Shown here in pieces: positions 62,924 to 64,000 of a stretch of 64,000 nucleotides of DNA. The notes under the pieces are model-generated. The model did no database searches, was not told where the DNA came from, and worked only from the letters and a program-made list of their open reading frames with translations. This DNA comes from Brachyspira hampsonii (GTDB taxonomy: Bacteria > Spirochaetota > Brachyspiria > Brachyspirales > Brachyspiraceae): assembly GCF_002214805.1 (NCBI RefSeq), contig NZ_CP019914.1:186001-250000 (forward strand), written 5' to 3'. The translations under genes were made by a program, and so were the position numbers. Each line of letters starts with the position of its first letter. Position 1 is the first letter of the stretch.

Positions 62924-62985
62924 TAATAGAAGAAGTAATAAGCGTAGATGCTTTTGAAATTAATTGAAAATAAATTACCTTTCAT
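62914..62985 (-). CDS. Aromatic-rich leader peptide ahead of DAHP synthase
   Basis: 23 codons: it starts MKGNLFSINFKS and ends I-Y-A-Y-Y-F-F-Y-Y-G-V, so seven of eight successive residues are Tyr or Phe. It lies in the 302-base gap between deoD and aroF on the aroF strand, and the hairpin at 62907-62923 overlaps its end. The composition fits a ribosome-stalling attenuator sensing charged tRNA-Tyr/Phe. Weak point: the visible promoter would start RNA only about three bases before the ATG, so translation would be leaderless. Confidence 0.6.
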   Translation of the reverse strand: MKGNLFSINFKSIYAYYFFYYGV

Positions 62986-62993
62986 AGTAATAA

Positions 62994-63021
62994 ATTATAT
63001 ACAAAAAATATAAAAAGTCAA
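62994..63021 (-). promoter_or_regulatory. Promoter of the aroF leader
   Basis: -35 TTGACT (63016-63021), 16-bp spacer, -10 TATAAT (62994-62999), leftward; predicted start near 62987-62988. Confidence 0.75.
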
Positions 63022-63053
63022 GCCTTTATAATTTTTTTACTTTTAATATATAA

Positions 63054-63079
63054 AAGCATCCGCAAAAATACAGATGCTT
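63054..63079 (-). terminator. Terminator after deoD
   Basis: 7-bp stem AAGCATC/GATGCTT (63054-63060/63073-63079), T-rich on the leftward side, 12 bases past the deoD stop. Confidence 0.7.
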
Positions 63080-63090
63080 ATTAATTTAAT

Positions 63091-63789
63091 TTATGCCAAA
63101 GATAAAGCAACTTCCATCATATTTGTAAAAGTTTTCTCCCTCTGTTCAGCAGTTGTAGCCTCACCTGTAACAAGAGAATCCGAAATAGTAACCATACAAA
63201 GTGCATTAACCCCAGCATAAGCAGCATTCATATATAAAGCAGCAGCCTCCATCTCAACAGCCAATACTCCCATTTTAGCCCATTTTGGCGTTGCATTATT
63301 AGCTCCGTAAAATACATCAGATGATACTATATTGCCGACATGATAATTAATTTTCATTTCATCAGCTTTTTTTACAGCATTCTTTAAAAGCTCATAACTA
63401 GCTATAGGAGCAAAAGTTCCAGGAAGTTCATACTGAGAAGCATAATTAGAATCAGTACATGCCCCCATTCCTATAACCAAATCGCCTATATGAAGTTTAT
63501 CAGATAAAGCCCCTGCTGTACCAATACGAATCAAATTCTTACAGCCGTAAAAATGAATAAGCTCATAAGAATATATACTGCAGGAAGGCATTCCCATACC
63601 TGTGCCTTGAACAGAAACTTTTTTGCCTTTATAAGTACCAGTAAACCCAAACATATTTCTTATAGAGTTATACTGAACAGCATTTTCTAAAAAATTTTCA
63701 GCTATAAATTTTGCTCTTAGAGGATCTCCCGGTAAAAGTATAGTTTCAGCAATATCGCCTTTATTTGCTCCTATATGAGGTGTAGCCAT
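63091..63789 (-). CDS. deoD: Purine nucleoside phosphorylase, DeoD type
   Basis: 232-aa hexameric-type phosphorylase that splits purine (deoxy)nucleosides to base and sugar 1-phosphate for salvage. Seen: [29 protein letters not shown], of which the GDPLRAK stretch binds phosphate, [26 protein letters not shown] near residue 180 and [10 protein letters not shown] with the catalytic Asp. Full length. RBS AAAGGAG. Single gene with its own promoter and terminator. Confidence 0.96.
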   Translation of the reverse strand: MATPHIGANKGDIAETILLPGDPLRAKFIAENFLENAVQYNSIRNMFGFTGTYKGKKVSVQGTGMGMPSCSIYSYELIHFYGCKNLIRIGTAGALSDKLHIGDLVIGMGACTDSNYASQYELPGTFAPIASYELLKNAVKKADEMKINYHVGNIVSSDVFYGANNATPKWAKMGVLAVEMEAAALYMNAAYAGVNALCMVTISDSLVTGEATTAEQREKTFTNMMEVALSLA

Positions 63790-63826
63790 AATATTTTACT
63801 CCTTTATTTTTATATTATTTATTTTT

Positions 63827-63855
63827 ATTATAAATATTAATCTTTTTTATATCAA
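63827..63855 (-). promoter_or_regulatory. Promoter of deoD
   Basis: -35 TTGATA (63850-63855), 17-bp spacer, -10 TATAAT (63827-63832), leftward, about 38 bases before the start codon. Confidence 0.7.
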
Positions 63856-63940
63856 GCAAATAAATTAAATAATGTTACAACTATAATTTTATTTATTTTT
63901 TTGCAATTATTTTTACATCAGCTTTTTATTAATTTCAAAA

Positions 63941-63969
63941 TTGACTTATAATTTGTTTTATAATATTAT
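63941..63969 (+). promoter_or_regulatory. Rightward promoter leaving the window
   Basis: -35 TTGACT (63941-63946), 17-bp spacer, -10 TATTAT (63964-63969). The gene it would serve lies beyond the window. Confidence 0.45.
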
Positions 63970-64000
63970 TTTTATACAATGAAAATAATACAATATAAAA

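Noticed and set aside
1-64000. tRNA, rRNA, CRISPR, prophage or transposase
   Set aside because: No cloverleaf-like conserved arms, no regularly spaced repeats, no phage or transposase motifs in any frame.

Overview
The window is strongly AT-rich and gene-dense. Its gene set (fused LicC-LicA choline/ethanolamine enzyme, hemolysin III, many short-signal lipoproteins, sulfatases, sialidase, several chemoreceptors, no phage or transposase) suggests a host-associated gut spirochaete, most likely Brachyspira. That genus call is inference from gene families and base composition; no rRNA is present. I found no tRNA, rRNA, CRISPR array, insertion sequence or origin.

Layout. 1-9833: housekeeping (partial mltG, trpS, a PSP1/RicT protein, hemolysin III, mnmH, a chemoreceptor, tsaB, yaaR, yggS). 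9876-19586: a type I restriction-modification island with two hsdS genes in opposite orientation. Their 3' halves form a 797-bp perfect inverted repeat around hsdR and a lipoprotein gene, and two HEPN/MNT toxin-antitoxin-like pairs lie between hsdM and hsdS. 19768-34658: a LacI-type regulator, a nitrate/sulfonate-type ABC importer led by a sulfatase, a carbohydrate ABC importer with two near-identical binding lipoproteins, a second sulfatase, and an HEXXH lipoprotein peptidase. 34859-39447: a three-gene operon of odd proteins (ATP-grasp fused to an FMN-oxidase-like domain, a degenerate GGDEF membrane protein, a TPR protein with an Mrr-like tail). 39574-43613: tsf, rpsB, a ROK glucokinase, a PfkB sugar kinase. 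43764-53064: sialidase lipoprotein, a beta-barrel gene with an in-frame stop, cysK-cysE, pepD, oppA, a second chemoreceptor. 53314-61607: SpoIID-like protein and a surface-modification locus. 61745-63789: DAHP synthase behind a tyrosine/phenylalanine-rich leader peptide, then deoD.

Most unusual systems. (1) The invertible-looking RM island: recombination between the 797-bp repeats would move hsdR from behind one hsdS to the end of the hsdM-HEPN-MNT-HEPN-MNT-hsdS operon. (2) A lic1-like locus (CDP-alcohol transferase family protein, LicC-LicA fusion, EutH permease, YidC-domain/alkaline-phosphatase-superfamily fusion) that could import ethanolamine or choline, activate it as a CDP derivative and attach it to the cell surface. 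(3) A probable attenuator ahead of DAHP synthase encoding a peptide with five Tyr and two Phe within eight residues. (4) Two signal-less, probably cytoplasmic sulfatases next to importers; with the sialidase this suggests use of host sulfated and sialylated glycans.

Transcription is mostly on the minus strand from about 20.8 kb onward. Terminator-like hairpins and promoters with TTGACA/TTGACT and TATAAT-like boxes are visible at many unit boundaries and are listed individually.
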